Shown here: positions 42,698 to 51,034 of the stretch, piece by piece
Layout: each line of letters opens with the position of its first letter
Numbering within the stretch: position 1 is the stretch's first letter
Source of the DNA: Bdellovibrionales bacterium RIFOXYD12_FULL_39_22
Lineage (GTDB): Bacteria; Bdellovibrionota; Bacteriovoracia; Bacteriovoracales; Bacteriovoracaceae
Length of the DNA stretch: 52,064 nucleotides
Assembly: GCA_001770205.1 (NCBI GenBank)
Contig: MEQL01000015.1
Span: forward strand, 1 to 52,064
Direction of reading: 5' to 3'
Made by a program: the position numbers and the translations under genes
The notes under the pieces: generated by a model
Databases searched by the model: none
The model's input: the letters and a program-made list of their open reading frames with translations, nothing else
Told to the model about the DNA's origin: nothing

Positions 42698-43366
42698 TTA
42701 ATGATGGATTAAATTACGCCAAATACTAGAGTCGGATTGATTCTCCCAATCTTCTACTAAAAATTTTTGCAGTTCGCTCAAAAAGAGATCTATCGGGAAT
42801 CCGACGACGTTGGAATATGATCCATTTAGGGAGGAAATAAAGGTGAGTGCTTGCCCTTGAATACCATATGACCCGGCCTTGTCTAAGGATTCACCTGTGC
42901 GAATATAGCGCGCTAAAATATCTGGCGAAATATTTGTAAATGTTACGTCAGTAACGCAGTGAAACGACTTTTCAATTAGCTTACCACAAGCAATATCATG
43001 TCGGCAGATGGCCACACCAGTTACTACACGATGTGTTTTTCCGGCCAGCTCTAAGAGCATTCTTTTGGCGTCATCAGCATCGTTGGGTTTTCCGTATAAT
43101 TTGTCACCTAAAGATACGATGGTATCGGAAGAGACAATTAATGGGAAAAAGGTTTTTCCCAAGTCATTTCTTTGCTGACATAGCTCATAGGCCGCTAATC
43201 CCTTTTTTCTTGCAACATCCTTAGCAATATCTACTGGGTGTTCATAATCACTTACTTCATTTATGTCGGTATCGATAATGGTAAAAGGAACTTCTATCCA
43301 ACTTAAAATTTGTTTTCGGCGTGGACTTTTACTGGCCAAAATGAGTGAATACTTTTTATCGCTCAC
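42698..43366 (-). CDS. maf: Maf family nucleoside triphosphate pyrophosphatase
   Basis: 222 aa, GTG start with AAGGAG 7 bases before. LILASKSPRRKQIL is the Maf nucleotide-binding motif, SSDTIVSLGDKLYGKP the metal site, and KAGSYGIQG the third motif. Family members hydrolyse non-canonical or methylated nucleotides (dTTP/UTP or m7GTP) and have been linked to cell-division control. The exact subfamily is not settled. Confidence 0.92.
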   Translation of the reverse strand: MSDKKYSLILASKSPRRKQILSWIEVPFTIIDTDINEVSDYEHPVDIAKDVARKKGLAAYELCQQRNDLGKTFFPLIVSSDTIVSLGDKLYGKPNDADDAKRMLLELAGKTHRVVTGVAICRHDIACGKLIEKSFHCVTDVTFTNISPDILARYIRTGESLDKAGSYGIQGQALTFISSLNGSYSNVVGFPIDLFLSELQKFLVEDWENQSDSSIWRNLIHH

Positions 43367-43406
43367 AATTTTTCTCCTTAACTTCCAATTTGCGTATAAC
43401 TATTTC

Positions 43407-44822
43407 TTATTCTTGCACAAAACCACCGACGGAATCACCATAGGCCCAGGGGCCAAATTCTTGAAGAGTAGCAATATCTTCTCCGCGAGCAAGCATTTTT
43501 TTGCGCATTTTTTGCCATGCCAATAATTCCATTTTTTCCTCTAAGGGAATTTGGTTGCGCAAAAATCTCAGGCGTAGGCATAAGTCATTATCATTATCAT
43601 TTTCATTTTCATTTTCGTTACAAAACATTTTTTTCCATAATTTAAATCCCATTTCTTCCGCTAGTTCTTTTGCGCTAATTTGTGGCCGGAAGAGCGGGGA
43701 AGAGTATTTTTTTAACATTAATTCGCGCGCAACAAAAATAGAGTTAAGGCGACGGGTTGGGAATTCACTAAAATGAAATCTTTGATCATTATCAAAATTT
43801 TCTTCAGAGATGGAGGTTCCGTCATAGGCAACTTGATACCAGGTGTCGACTTTTAGAGGAGTAGTTGTAAATGTTTCATCTCCAAAAATAGTAAAGCTTG
43901 GTTGTTGTTGGGCAGAAGAAGTGGATAAATTAGAGGATATTTCTGAACTATCTAAATCACCTAGTCCCGGATTAAAAAATTTCGCTGAGCGATTTTTTAA
44001 ATAACTATTACTGCCATCAAGTACGATAAACTCTGCTTGAGTCTCTTCGCCCCAGTAATAACCAGTTGGCAAGACAATTAGAGAATAACTTTTTTTGTCT
44101 CTAAAAATCTGATTATTTTCGATGATTAGTTGATTCAGTTTTTTAGAGTGCTCTAAGTTTAGATTTTCCAAGCTCTCTTGCCAGGCAGGATTGGCCTCTT
44201 CAAAAGCAAGAGGAAGAAAGAGTCCATCAGTTTCTCGATCTTTGCTTTCAGGAAACAGATGTTGTTTTCTTGAAAGCCATAACATATTTCCTCTTGTTAT
44301 TTTAGCGTGCAATAAAATTTCTTGTTGACCAACATTAATTTCTCGCAGGTTTAAGTGAGTTAGGGGAGAGAGGCGAACCAGGGTTCCATCCATCAAAAAA
44401 ATCCACAAAAGAGAATGAGCACTAGTTATGATGTCATCACCTTCACGCACATAAGAATTGAAGGATGGATGAAAATACCCATCATCACGATATATGCGAC
44501 AGTCACCAACTGCACCAATAATTCGGCCGGCCACTTCGTGTAGTGCAAGATAACGCTGAAAAATTCTCCACTGTGGGTTAAGATCTTTTTGTTCTCTTTC
44601 TTTCGACCACTGATTAAAATCAATCCACTCTTGGTAGTTGTCTGCGATTTTTTTCCAGGGAATATTACTTCTAGGGTGATATTTGAAACGATAAGGAAGG
44701 TCGAGTCCATCGACCGAAAGAATGGCCGCATTGGGAGAGTTAGCAGTTTCGGGAAATGCCGGCAGGGATGCTGTCAATATAGTCAATATGCTAAATAGGA
44801 ATAATGTTGGGCCAGACTTCAT
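43407..44822 (-). CDS. Exported FecR-domain protein
   Basis: 471 aa with an N-terminal signal peptide (FLFSILTILTASLPAF). At ~95-170 a FecR-like domain reads GAVGDCRIYRDDG, then VREGDDIITSAHSLLWIFLM, DGTLVRLSPLTHL and ITRGNMLWLSR, which is the pattern of FecR sandwich domains. The rest is unfamiliar, with a run ENENENDNDND near residue 410. FecR domains sit in the periplasm and often bind peptidoglycan or receive signals. No sigma-factor gene is nearby. Confidence 0.75.
   Translation of the reverse strand: MKSGPTLFLFSILTILTASLPAFPETANSPNAAILSVDGLDLPYRFKYHPRSNIPWKKIADNYQEWIDFNQWSKEREQKDLNPQWRIFQRYLALHEVAGRIIGAVGDCRIYRDDGYFHPSFNSYVREGDDIITSAHSLLWIFLMDGTLVRLSPLTHLNLREINVGQQEILLHAKITRGNMLWLSRKQHLFPESKDRETDGLFLPLAFEEANPAWQESLENLNLEHSKKLNQLIIENNQIFRDKKSYSLIVLPTGYYWGEETQAEFIVLDGSNSYLKNRSAKFFNPGLGDLDSSEISSNLSTSSAQQQPSFTIFGDETFTTTPLKVDTWYQVAYDGTSISEENFDNDQRFHFSEFPTRRLNSIFVARELMLKKYSSPLFRPQISAKELAEEMGFKLWKKMFCNENENENDNDNDLCLRLRFLRNQIPLEEKMELLAWQKMRKKMLARGEDIATLQEFGPWAYGDSVGGFVQE
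43585..43618 (-). repeat. 6-bp microsatellite in the FecR-domain gene
   Basis: CATTAT and CATTTTC-type hexamer units are repeated about five times, coding alternating Asn-Glu and Asn-Asp residues on the minus strand. Changes of one unit would keep the frame, so length variation would alter the protein without breaking it. Confidence 0.8.
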
Positions 44823-44956
44823 AATTGCTATTCGGAAGGAAGAGGAGTTATTTTCAAAGTAACACGTTATTTAAGCGCAAGCGGAAAATTAGTCTTGTTT
44901 TCTGCCATTTGGCCCATATTGGGGATAATTATACCTCACATCGCAGGAGTAAAAAA

Positions 44957-45001
44957 ATGGCCGATAAAAAAGAGATGATAAAGCTTAGGCCCCAGGACTG
45001 A
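44957..45001 (+). CDS. Possible 14-residue leader peptide or gene remnant
   Basis: ATG-GCC-GAT...TGA encodes MADKKEMIKLRPQD. AGGAG stands 8 bases before the ATG, and ATAATTATA lies upstream as a possible -10. The peptide has no known pattern. It may be a leader, or the stump of a gene cut by a nonsense change. It precedes the 45077 gene by 75 bases. Confidence 0.3.
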   Translation: MADKKEMIKLRPQD

Positions 45002-45076
45002 TTTGCCGAAAAGTAGTCTGCGGATAGTTGTGATGGAAAGTGTGACGGTTAAACTATTTACATTCGGGGTGTTTTA

Positions 45077-45658
45077 ATGAACAAGTCAATATTTGATGGG
45101 AAGATTATTTTAAATAACAAGAAAATAACGACAAGCTTGGCCCCCTCAACTTCAACTTCAAAAAAAATAATGAATGTAAAATTAAATGCCCCAGATATTA
45201 GTTTTGAAGAAACGTTTATGCGGCACTTTAACACGCTTGGACTAAATGGCCAAGAAAAAAGCCAGCTATCTCTTAAACATAGAAGAGAGATGTGTGCATA
45301 TAAAAATGTAGATCAACGTTCTTTGAAGTCAGCTATTAAAAATCTTAGCAAAAGAATCAATGATGACTCATCCTCGGAGATCACTATCGAGGCAGATGAT
45401 TTTGGAAGCTATGTTTGTCTCGCAACTATTTTTTCGGGAGAAATTTCTACAAATAAAATGGTTCATTTTGAATTGAATAATATCCCACTAAAGTTAATGT
45501 CTCCACAATTGTTGTCTGGAAAAATCAATTCTGCCAATATAACGGTTAATATAAATTTTGAGCATGGGCATTGGGTCACTTCATTTAAAACCTTACATGC
45601 GCTACCAACAGGGATTGAACTGGATCACAATATTGTTTATAAAAAGGCCTGTGCTTGA
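45077..45658 (+). CDS. Unknown soluble protein
   Basis: 193 aa, GGGG 8 bases before the ATG, no signal peptide or membrane segment. The middle alternates helices and strands (ITIEADDFGSYVCLATIF, then MVHFELNNIPLKLM), giving an alpha/beta look, but I recognise no motif. A typical stop and the next gene follow within 70 bases in the same direction. Confidence 0.6.
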   Translation: MNKSIFDGKIILNNKKITTSLAPSTSTSKKIMNVKLNAPDISFEETFMRHFNTLGLNGQEKSQLSLKHRREMCAYKNVDQRSLKSAIKNLSKRINDDSSSEITIEADDFGSYVCLATIFSGEISTNKMVHFELNNIPLKLMSPQLLSGKINSANITVNINFEHGHWVTSFKTLHALPTGIELDHNIVYKKACA

Positions 45659-45725
45659 TTTTTTGATTGATTGAGCATTATTTTGTCGGGTTTACATATT
45701 CAGGATAATCATTGATAATTTGTTC

Positions 45726-46853
45726 ATGTTTTTTAGCTTGAAAATATTTTTCTGCAGATTCAAAACAACGGTCAGGTCAGTTATTACAACTATTATACTA
45801 TTGGCAATGTTAGCAATGCCGCAGGATATTTCGGCGACCTATCCATTTTACTTTTTCAATGAAGATAAGCTAACACTTACGGACAATTCTTTTGAGAAAT
45901 ATGTTCTGCCGCAGTTAAAAATAATTATTACAGAGTATTACTATATTCTCAGCAAAATTGGACCGGAGATTGCCGATGTTATTGTAATTAAGGATAACAT
46001 TTTAGAACTTAAAATGCTGTGGCAGAATTTTCATGATAATTGCACCAATATTGTTGGTGAAAGCTGTGAAATGGTTTTACGGAAAATCTACAAGAAAGCG
46101 TTGATTGTCGATCAGTTAACATTGGCCTTCAAGAGCAAATCCCTAACGCTCAATAATTATTCGGGAAACAATAATCTTATTGATAATTGGCTCAAGGTTG
46201 TGGCCCTTATCAACGAAGTTGCCGGTATAAATTATCAGCAACTTCATACGTTGGAAGAGATTTTAATCTTTTCCTCTCAAGAAAATATTTCTTTTGATCG
46301 GCAGTATCGAGAGTTAACCGAAATTGCACAACGTATGTTGATTTTGTCTGAAATAATTATTACCTCCAGTCTGGATCGTAAGTATCGTGGACTTTTTGAA
46401 GAACTACAGGTGAATATGATTAAGGACATGGAGTATCTTTGTAACCTTGAACCGCAGCAGGATTTTTTTATAAAAAAAATGGGTGATTTTAATTTTTTTT
46501 GGAACTCTTTTAATATGAAAATTTCTAAGGGGACGGTTGTTCTCCCAGGAAATACCAATATTACTCTAACGGTAATTCAAAACAGGTGGAATTCAATTTT
46601 AAGATTATATCTAAAAAACACAGCATTCATTTCTCCCAAGGATTTTCCTAAAGCAACGGTTTCTCATCGCGCTGATTTGGATGATAATGTAGTATTTCCA
46701 GATCAAACGGGAAGTAGTGCAGGCAGTGCTGCCACAGTCATAGAACCGTCTACTCCTGATGCGACAAGTGAAGTTGGTCAGCAAGATGGACAAAAAACAT
46801 CAGTTCCCGCGCCTACTAACACAGGCCCAGAGGCAACTTCCACTGGGCAATAA
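45726..46853 (+). CDS. Exported or membrane-anchored helical protein of unknown function
   Basis: 375 aa from the ATG at 45726; TTG at 45720 is also in frame and no ribosome site is clear. A hydrophobic segment (~18-35: VITTIILLAMLAMPQ) is a signal peptide or anchor. The body is mostly helical with few cysteines (NCTNIVGESCEM), and the last 50 residues are low complexity, rich in Ser, Thr, Ala and Pro. No family is recognised. A strong terminator follows. Confidence 0.65.
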   Translation: MFFSLKIFFCRFKTTVRSVITTIILLAMLAMPQDISATYPFYFFNEDKLTLTDNSFEKYVLPQLKIIITEYYYILSKIGPEIADVIVIKDNILELKMLWQNFHDNCTNIVGESCEMVLRKIYKKALIVDQLTLAFKSKSLTLNNYSGNNNLIDNWLKVVALINEVAGINYQQLHTLEEILIFSSQENISFDRQYRELTEIAQRMLILSEIIITSSLDRKYRGLFEELQVNMIKDMEYLCNLEPQQDFFIKKMGDFNFFWNSFNMKISKGTVVLPGNTNITLTVIQNRWNSILRLYLKNTAFISPKDFPKATVSHRADLDDNVVFPDQTGSSAGSAATVIEPSTPDATSEVGQQDGQKTSVPAPTNTGPEATSTGQ

Positions 46854-46861
46854 TGGACAAA

Positions 46862-46889
46862 AAAATGCCCTCCATTCAGAGGGCATTTT
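46862..46889 (+). terminator. Rho-independent terminator between convergent genes
   Basis: AAAATGCCCTC (46862-46872) pairs with GAGGGCATTTT (46879-46889) around a 6-base loop. The A-run on one side and T-run on the other would let it end both the 45726 gene and, in reverse, the S21 gene. Confidence 0.9.
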
Positions 46890-46933
46890 GAAAAGCAGAG
46901 AAGTTTTAAATTTAAATTATAGTCTTTGTATAA

Positions 46934-47161
46934 TTAAAATCGTACTCCTCTATCTCCTTTTACTACGGCCTTGTTTCTTCGCTTTTCAGCAGAAGAAATT
47001 TTTTCTTTTAAACGAACAGAAGGTTTTTTATATTCCTGACGTTTTCGATACTCGCGAATAACTCCAAATGATTCGCAAAGGCGCTTGAACTTTTTCAAGG
47101 AGCGCTCAATTCCGTTTTTATCATCGATTTCAACACGGATTGATGTACATTGACGTGGCAT
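46934..47161 (-). CDS. rpsU: 30S ribosomal protein S21
   Basis: 75 aa from the ATG at 47161, with a full AAGGAGGTGA Shine-Dalgarno sequence ending 5 bases before it; an ATG 9 bases upstream is less well placed. The family pattern is clear: a short N-terminal strand, then IERSLKKFKRLCESFGV, REYRKRQEYKKPSV, and a basic helical tail. S21 binds the 30S subunit near the anti-Shine-Dalgarno end of 16S rRNA. Confidence 0.93.
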   Translation of the reverse strand: MPRQCTSIRVEIDDKNGIERSLKKFKRLCESFGVIREYRKRQEYKKPSVRLKEKISSAEKRRNKAVVKGDRGVRF

Positions 47162-47240
47162 AATTATCACCTCCTTTTTATGGCATTTGAAAAACTCAAA
47201 CTAACTAATTTAATAGCTATTTAAGGATAGCTAAGTTAGG

Positions 47241-48671
47241 ATGCCCGCTTATAAAAGTCAACCTGAAATAAGGGAACATTGTTTATATCAGACTGAAATA
47301 GTATACGATATGCAGATAGAACAACCTTCATTTTTTACTGATGACGCGACAGAAAGTAACAATAAAACTGAACATGATTCTTCCATAAATTTGAATTTGC
47401 CCACTTCTGGAACTACTTATTTTCCACTAAATACCGCTCCATTGGCCCATATCGCCAGACCATATAAGTTTGAAGATTTTAAGGGCCAAGAGCATATTTT
47501 TAAAAGATATCCTTTCTTAAGGGAGCGTAATTTTCCTAGTGTTGTTTTCTGGGGGCCTCCGGGAATAGGGAAAACCACTTTGGCCCATATTTTGGCGCAA
47601 AATAGTGGCAAGGATATTTATCCGTTTAGTCCGGTTATGGGTGGTGTGGCAGAATTAAAAAAGCTTATCCATTCCGCGATAGAAGTAAAAAAAACTTTTA
47701 ATCGCGAATCGATTATTTTCATTGATGAGATTCATCGTTTTAACAAAGGGCAGCAGGATGCCCTTTTGCCATATGTCGAAAATGGTTCATTTACCTTAAT
47801 CGGGGCCACGACTGAAAACCCTCGGCGTTCTATTAACAACGCTCTACTTTCTCGCACCCAAATTATTGAATTAAAGGCCCTCTCTGAGGATAGCGTTTTA
47901 GAAATATTGGAACGAGTAAATGGCCAGTTTGAAATTGGCTGTGCGGCAGAAATTGTGAAGTTTATTGCTGATCATTCAGGCGGTGATGCAAGACGTGCCC
48001 TTAATGCGCTAGACATTCTCTATCAAAAGCAAAAGGAAAGTAGTTGCAAACTATCCCTGGTGGAAGTTCGTGGGTTGATTTTAGAAAATGCCCGCAACTA
48101 TGATCGCAATCAGGATCGTCATTATGACGTAATATCTGCTTTCATCAAAAGTTTGCGTGGAAGTGATCCGCAGGCGGCACTTCTTTGGTTGGCCGTAATG
48201 TTAGACGGAGGCGAGGATCCGGTTTTCATCGCTCGCCGACTGGTGATTTTTGCCTCTGAAGATATTGGTAATGCAGATATTCATGCTATAAGCTTGGCCA
48301 CCTCGGTTTTATTGGCAGTACAGAATATTGGAATGCCAGAAGCGCGTATTAATTTGGCACAGGCCGCGACCTACTTGGCCTCAACCGTGAAAAGTAATGC
48401 TGTGTATGAGGGGATTTCTCGCGCATTAGAGTATGTGCAAAATCATCCCAACATAGCGGTTCCTGGACATTTAAAAAACCGGCCGCCAGCAGAATTTTTG
48501 CCAGAAGGTAAATTGGCCAATGAGGCGTATAAATATCCGCACTCTTATCCAAATAATTTTATCAGACAAAAATATTCTAACGAAGGTAAACAGATTAATG
48601 ATTTTTATCGGCCGACAGAAAATGGCCATGAGAAAAATCTTAAAAGAAGGCTGGATTCACTTTGGAATTAA
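47241..48671 (+). CDS. rarA: Replication-associated recombination protein A (RarA/MgsA AAA+ ATPase)
   Basis: 476 aa. Walker A is GPPGIGKTTLAH, Walker B is IIFIDEIHRFNKGQQDALLP, and sensor 1 is LIGATTENP; the C-terminal oligomerisation part includes FIARRLVIFASEDIGNAD. It loads at stalled forks and interacts with SSB. The extra ~23 residues before an in-frame ATG at 47310 (MQIEQPSFF) are outside the usual start, so the true start may be 47310. It runs toward ssrA. Confidence 0.94.
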   Translation: MPAYKSQPEIREHCLYQTEIVYDMQIEQPSFFTDDATESNNKTEHDSSINLNLPTSGTTYFPLNTAPLAHIARPYKFEDFKGQEHIFKRYPFLRERNFPSVVFWGPPGIGKTTLAHILAQNSGKDIYPFSPVMGGVAELKKLIHSAIEVKKTFNRESIIFIDEIHRFNKGQQDALLPYVENGSFTLIGATTENPRRSINNALLSRTQIIELKALSEDSVLEILERVNGQFEIGCAAEIVKFIADHSGGDARRALNALDILYQKQKESSCKLSLVEVRGLILENARNYDRNQDRHYDVISAFIKSLRGSDPQAALLWLAVMLDGGEDPVFIARRLVIFASEDIGNADIHAISLATSVLLAVQNIGMPEARINLAQAATYLASTVKSNAVYEGISRALEYVQNHPNIAVPGHLKNRPPAEFLPEGKLANEAYKYPHSYPNNFIRQKYSNEGKQINDFYRPTENGHEKNLKRRLDSLWN

Positions 48672-48913
48672 TGGCCATTTTTGTTGTGTACAAAAGCCAC
48701 TGCTGGTTGTCTCTAATTTTTAATTAAAGCAATCACTGCCTGTTTGTGCGCATTTCCCCTCTTGACTCATGATTAATTGCTGGTAAAGGGCCAAGTATTA
48801 TTTGTGTCATAGTTCCCCCTTCTTCAATTTATTGAAAATATTATCGCATTGCTGGTATTGAGAATCGATCTGTTGTATTATGTTGTTTTTTGTATTGAAA
48901 GTAGTTTTTTTAT

Positions 48914-49282
48914 GGGGGTGCACTGGTTTCGACGGGGAAAATGAATTTTTGTGGGCGTGTTCAGGTTGGTCACCAGGCCTGATAAAAAGGAGACCAAAAA
49001 CTAACAGGCGAATCTTATGATTACGCCATGGCCGCCTAATCTTCGGATTACGTGACCATTGAGGGCGCTCTCGCCCAAGAAACAGAATGAGAGCAAACAT
49101 GTTGGGCGGGCATGTAAACTTTGCCTCAAGAGTAAGTCGGGGTAACTTGAAAAATTTACCGAGATTTGTCAGTTTCACAAAACTGAATGGTCTGGCCACT
49201 GGACGATAATCAGAGGCTACACACGTAGGCCGCAAATTGGATTTTTTTTCGGACGTGGGTTCGATTCCCACCACCTCCACCA
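48914..49282 (+). ncRNA. ssrA: Transfer-messenger RNA (tmRNA)
   Basis: The 5' end GGGGGTGCACTGGTTTCGAC and the 3' end with the T-arm GTGGGTTCGATTCCCAC and CACCTCCACCA are typical; seven acceptor base pairs form between GGGGGTG and CACCTCC (one G-U). The tag reading frame at 49007-49039 starts at GGC and ends at TAA, coding GESYDYAMAA, which with the alanine brought by the tRNA part marks stalled proteins for proteolysis. CCA is encoded. Length 369 nt is normal. It rescues ribosomes together with SmpB, which is not in this window. Confidence 0.96.
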
Positions 49283-49585
49283 AACTTCCGCAGTTGGTGG
49301 ACACTCCCGAAACAAATCATTTCACAAGTAATTTAAATCACTTCAATTAGGTTTCATTAAGAGGATCAATCATTTCGTCGGCCAACATTGCTGGAAATTG
49401 CCCAAAATTTCTCTCGTTGGCTTAGTTGTGGCTTTGTTTTTGGCTTACCCCAAAAATTTCGTCGTTATCCATTGGACTACACGCGTAGTTTTGAGTGGTA
49501 AAATCGCACTTAAGCTTTGGTTATTATTCGGACTACGCGTGTATCCAAAATTGATGAGTTTTTATTAAAATTTTGGAGGTAAACG
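49283..49585. other. Intergenic stretch of 303 bases between ssrA and the XRE gene
   Basis: No gene is seen. It includes TTGGTGGACAC (49294-49304), which recurs in inverted form at 50158-50167, and ATTTCGTCG twice. The dyad at 49478-49543 is listed separately. A decayed mobile element is possible at this tmRNA flank. Confidence 0.5.
49478..49543. promoter_or_regulatory. 12-bp inverted repeat upstream of the XRE gene
   Basis: TACACGCGTAGT (49478-49489) and its exact complement ACTACGCGTGTA (49532-49543) are separated by 42 bases. Both include the palindrome ACGCGT, and the flanks (TTGGA and TCCAA) also pair. The arms end 43 bases before the regulator's ATG. Spacing of four helical turns would suit two operators for the XRE protein, controlling its own promoter. 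A recombinase site is an alternative. Confidence 0.6.
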
Positions 49586-49939
49586 ATGAAAAGAGTTAAT
49601 AAGAAAAACAGAAGAAGTGATACAAAGATTATGACAAAAGAGGCGGCAGTACTTAAATATTTGAGAGAGTCTCGAAAACTCTCTCTTCGAAAGGCGGCCA
49701 GCGTGATTGGCCTCTCCGAAGCAAAATTAAACCATGCTGAGAATGGCCGCTGTGATCTAATCCCGTCATTGATTCTGAAGATCATTAGTGGATACAAATA
49801 TAGCTACGAGGATTTTATTAATTTGGTGAGAGGCAATAAAGAGATGCCATCAAACACTTATGCGGAGTGTGTTGAAATTTTGAAACGCCTAGATAAGGTA
49901 AAGCTGAAAACGGTAAAGGCAATTTTGGAAAGTTTTTAG
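49586..49939 (+). CDS. XRE-family helix-turn-helix regulator
   Basis: 117 aa with GGAGG 7 bases before the ATG. Residues ~25-80 form a Cro/cI-type fold: LRESRKLSLRKAASVIGLSE, then AKLNHAENGRCDL and LILKIISGYKYSYEDFINLV. The end (~85-117) is helical, and may serve dimerisation. The Lys/Arg-rich start would help DNA binding. Location after ssrA and the inverted repeat upstream suggest an accessory element regulator with autorepression. The partner it regulates is not evident. Confidence 0.85.
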   Translation: MKRVNKKNRRSDTKIMTKEAAVLKYLRESRKLSLRKAASVIGLSEAKLNHAENGRCDLIPSLILKIISGYKYSYEDFINLVRGNKEMPSNTYAECVEILKRLDKVKLKTVKAILESF

Positions 49940-50457
49940 GTTCCATTATACCAGTTCTGTCCTTGAGTTTGTCATAGTCCGTCCATTTAGTCTTTGAAAC
50001 TTCGTCAGCGGTCCATTCCGGAGACATAGTTTACACTTTTAAACCATTCTGATCGGAATCCAATTCAAAATCTTGAACAACCAAGCTAAGACACGAATTG
50101 GGTTCACTTGAAGCCCGTTAACTAACTTAAATTATTCAGATAAGTGTGGTGGAGGTGGTGTCCACCATTCCCATGTCTTGATTAGATTTATAGCTAACAG
50201 AAGCGCTAATGTTGCGTGTAGAACCCTTGTGTGAATAATAGGGGTTTAAAAAGGATCCGCAGCTACTTGGCCGTGAGTTGTTCTTGCGTCAGGGGTAGGA
50301 AGATTAGAAGGAATGACTTTGACAGCTAATATGTGAAGGGCCACTTCTGTTTAAACGATGCCCAGAAGAAATTGGCCGATGGCCATAAATTAGTAGAGAC
50401 CCGCCACGGAAATGAATTGTCATTGTTCGTTTGCTACTTCTGTGTTTTAGTTGATGC
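49940..50457. other. Intergenic stretch of 518 bases, possible decayed mobile DNA
   Basis: No convincing gene on either strand. On the minus strand a phrase around 50010-50040 (GTAAACTATGTCTCCGG) recalls the ends of IS481/IS21-type elements, but that is from memory and no transposase frame is attached. The inverted tmRNA-end copy lies at 50147-50167. Confidence 0.4.
50147..50167 (-). repeat. Inverted copy of the tmRNA 3' end
   Basis: On the minus strand, 50147-50160 is CACCACCTCCACCA, identical in 14 bases to the tmRNA end 49269-49282, and the next bases (C/A)ACTT also agree except one. The adjacent GTGTCCACCA (50158-50167) is the complement of TGGTGGACAC 12 bases after ssrA. Tandem matches in inverted orientation suggest an old integration or inversion event at ssrA. 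Confidence 0.6.
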
Positions 50458-50976
50458 ATGCTAACGAAAGAAACTATTTTCAAAATGTTTGATAAATTGA
50501 ATGAAAAGCTGGCAAAAGATAACTGCCATGGAGAACTATGCATTGTTGGTGGGGCTGCAATGATTTTGCATTTCAACAATCGAATGGCTACGAAGGACAT
50601 CGATGGAATTTTCAAACCGACAAAACAATTTCGACAATATATTTTTGATATTGCAGATGAGTTGGAAATAAATCATGACTGGCTTAATGATGGTGCCAAA
50701 GGATTTATGGGAAAAATTAGTGACGTTTTGGATGTTTATAATGGATCAAATTTGAAGGTATATTCTCCATCGCTTGATTATCTTTTTGCCATGAAGTGCA
50801 TTAGTGCTCGAGCCGATTCATATGATAAACAGGATGTTGAAACATTGGTCAAGGCCTTGAATATTGGTAGTATTGAAGAGGCCATTTTAATTATTGAAAA
50901 ACATTATGATAGGGCCAAGGTTTTACCTAAGACTAAATACTTTTTAGATGAAATTATCAGTAATATGAAAAAATAG
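50458..50976 (+). CDS. DUF6036-type nucleotidyltransferase-like protein (possible toxin)
   Basis: 172 aa. CIVGGAAMILHFNNRMATKDIDGIF matches the minimal nucleotidyltransferase core in which the GG and the D-x-D (here KDIDG) bind nucleotide and metal, as in AbiEii-type proteins. DYLFAMKCISARADSYDKQD is a typical later block of these families (compare '..LLamKl.A.R..rD..DI'). It is followed 58 bases later by an HTH protein. The pair resembles a toxin-antitoxin or defence module. No clear ribosome site is seen. Confidence 0.75.
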   Translation: MLTKETIFKMFDKLNEKLAKDNCHGELCIVGGAAMILHFNNRMATKDIDGIFKPTKQFRQYIFDIADELEINHDWLNDGAKGFMGKISDVLDVYNGSNLKVYSPSLDYLFAMKCISARADSYDKQDVETLVKALNIGSIEEAILIIEKHYDRAKVLPKTKYFLDEIISNMKK

Positions 50977-50995
50977 ACTAATTTTTTCTGAAATA

Positions 50996-51027
50996 TAGAC
51001 ATAATAATTTCAAAATCATGCTATAAT
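50996..51027 (+). promoter_or_regulatory. Promoter for the HTH gene, possibly leaderless
   Basis: TAGACA (50996-51001, one mismatch to TTGACA) and a perfect TATAAT (51022-51027) are 20 bases apart. Transcription would begin about 7 bases after the -10 box, at or next to the ATG at 51035, so the message may have no leader. No ribosome site is present, which agrees. Confidence 0.45.
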
Positions 51028-51034
51028 TATAAGT

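Noticed and set aside
48807..49304. 165-codon open frame on the minus strand across ssrA
   Set aside because: It is antisense to a clear tmRNA; its start (VVEVVGIEPTS) is the well-known false translation of tRNA-like 3' ends.
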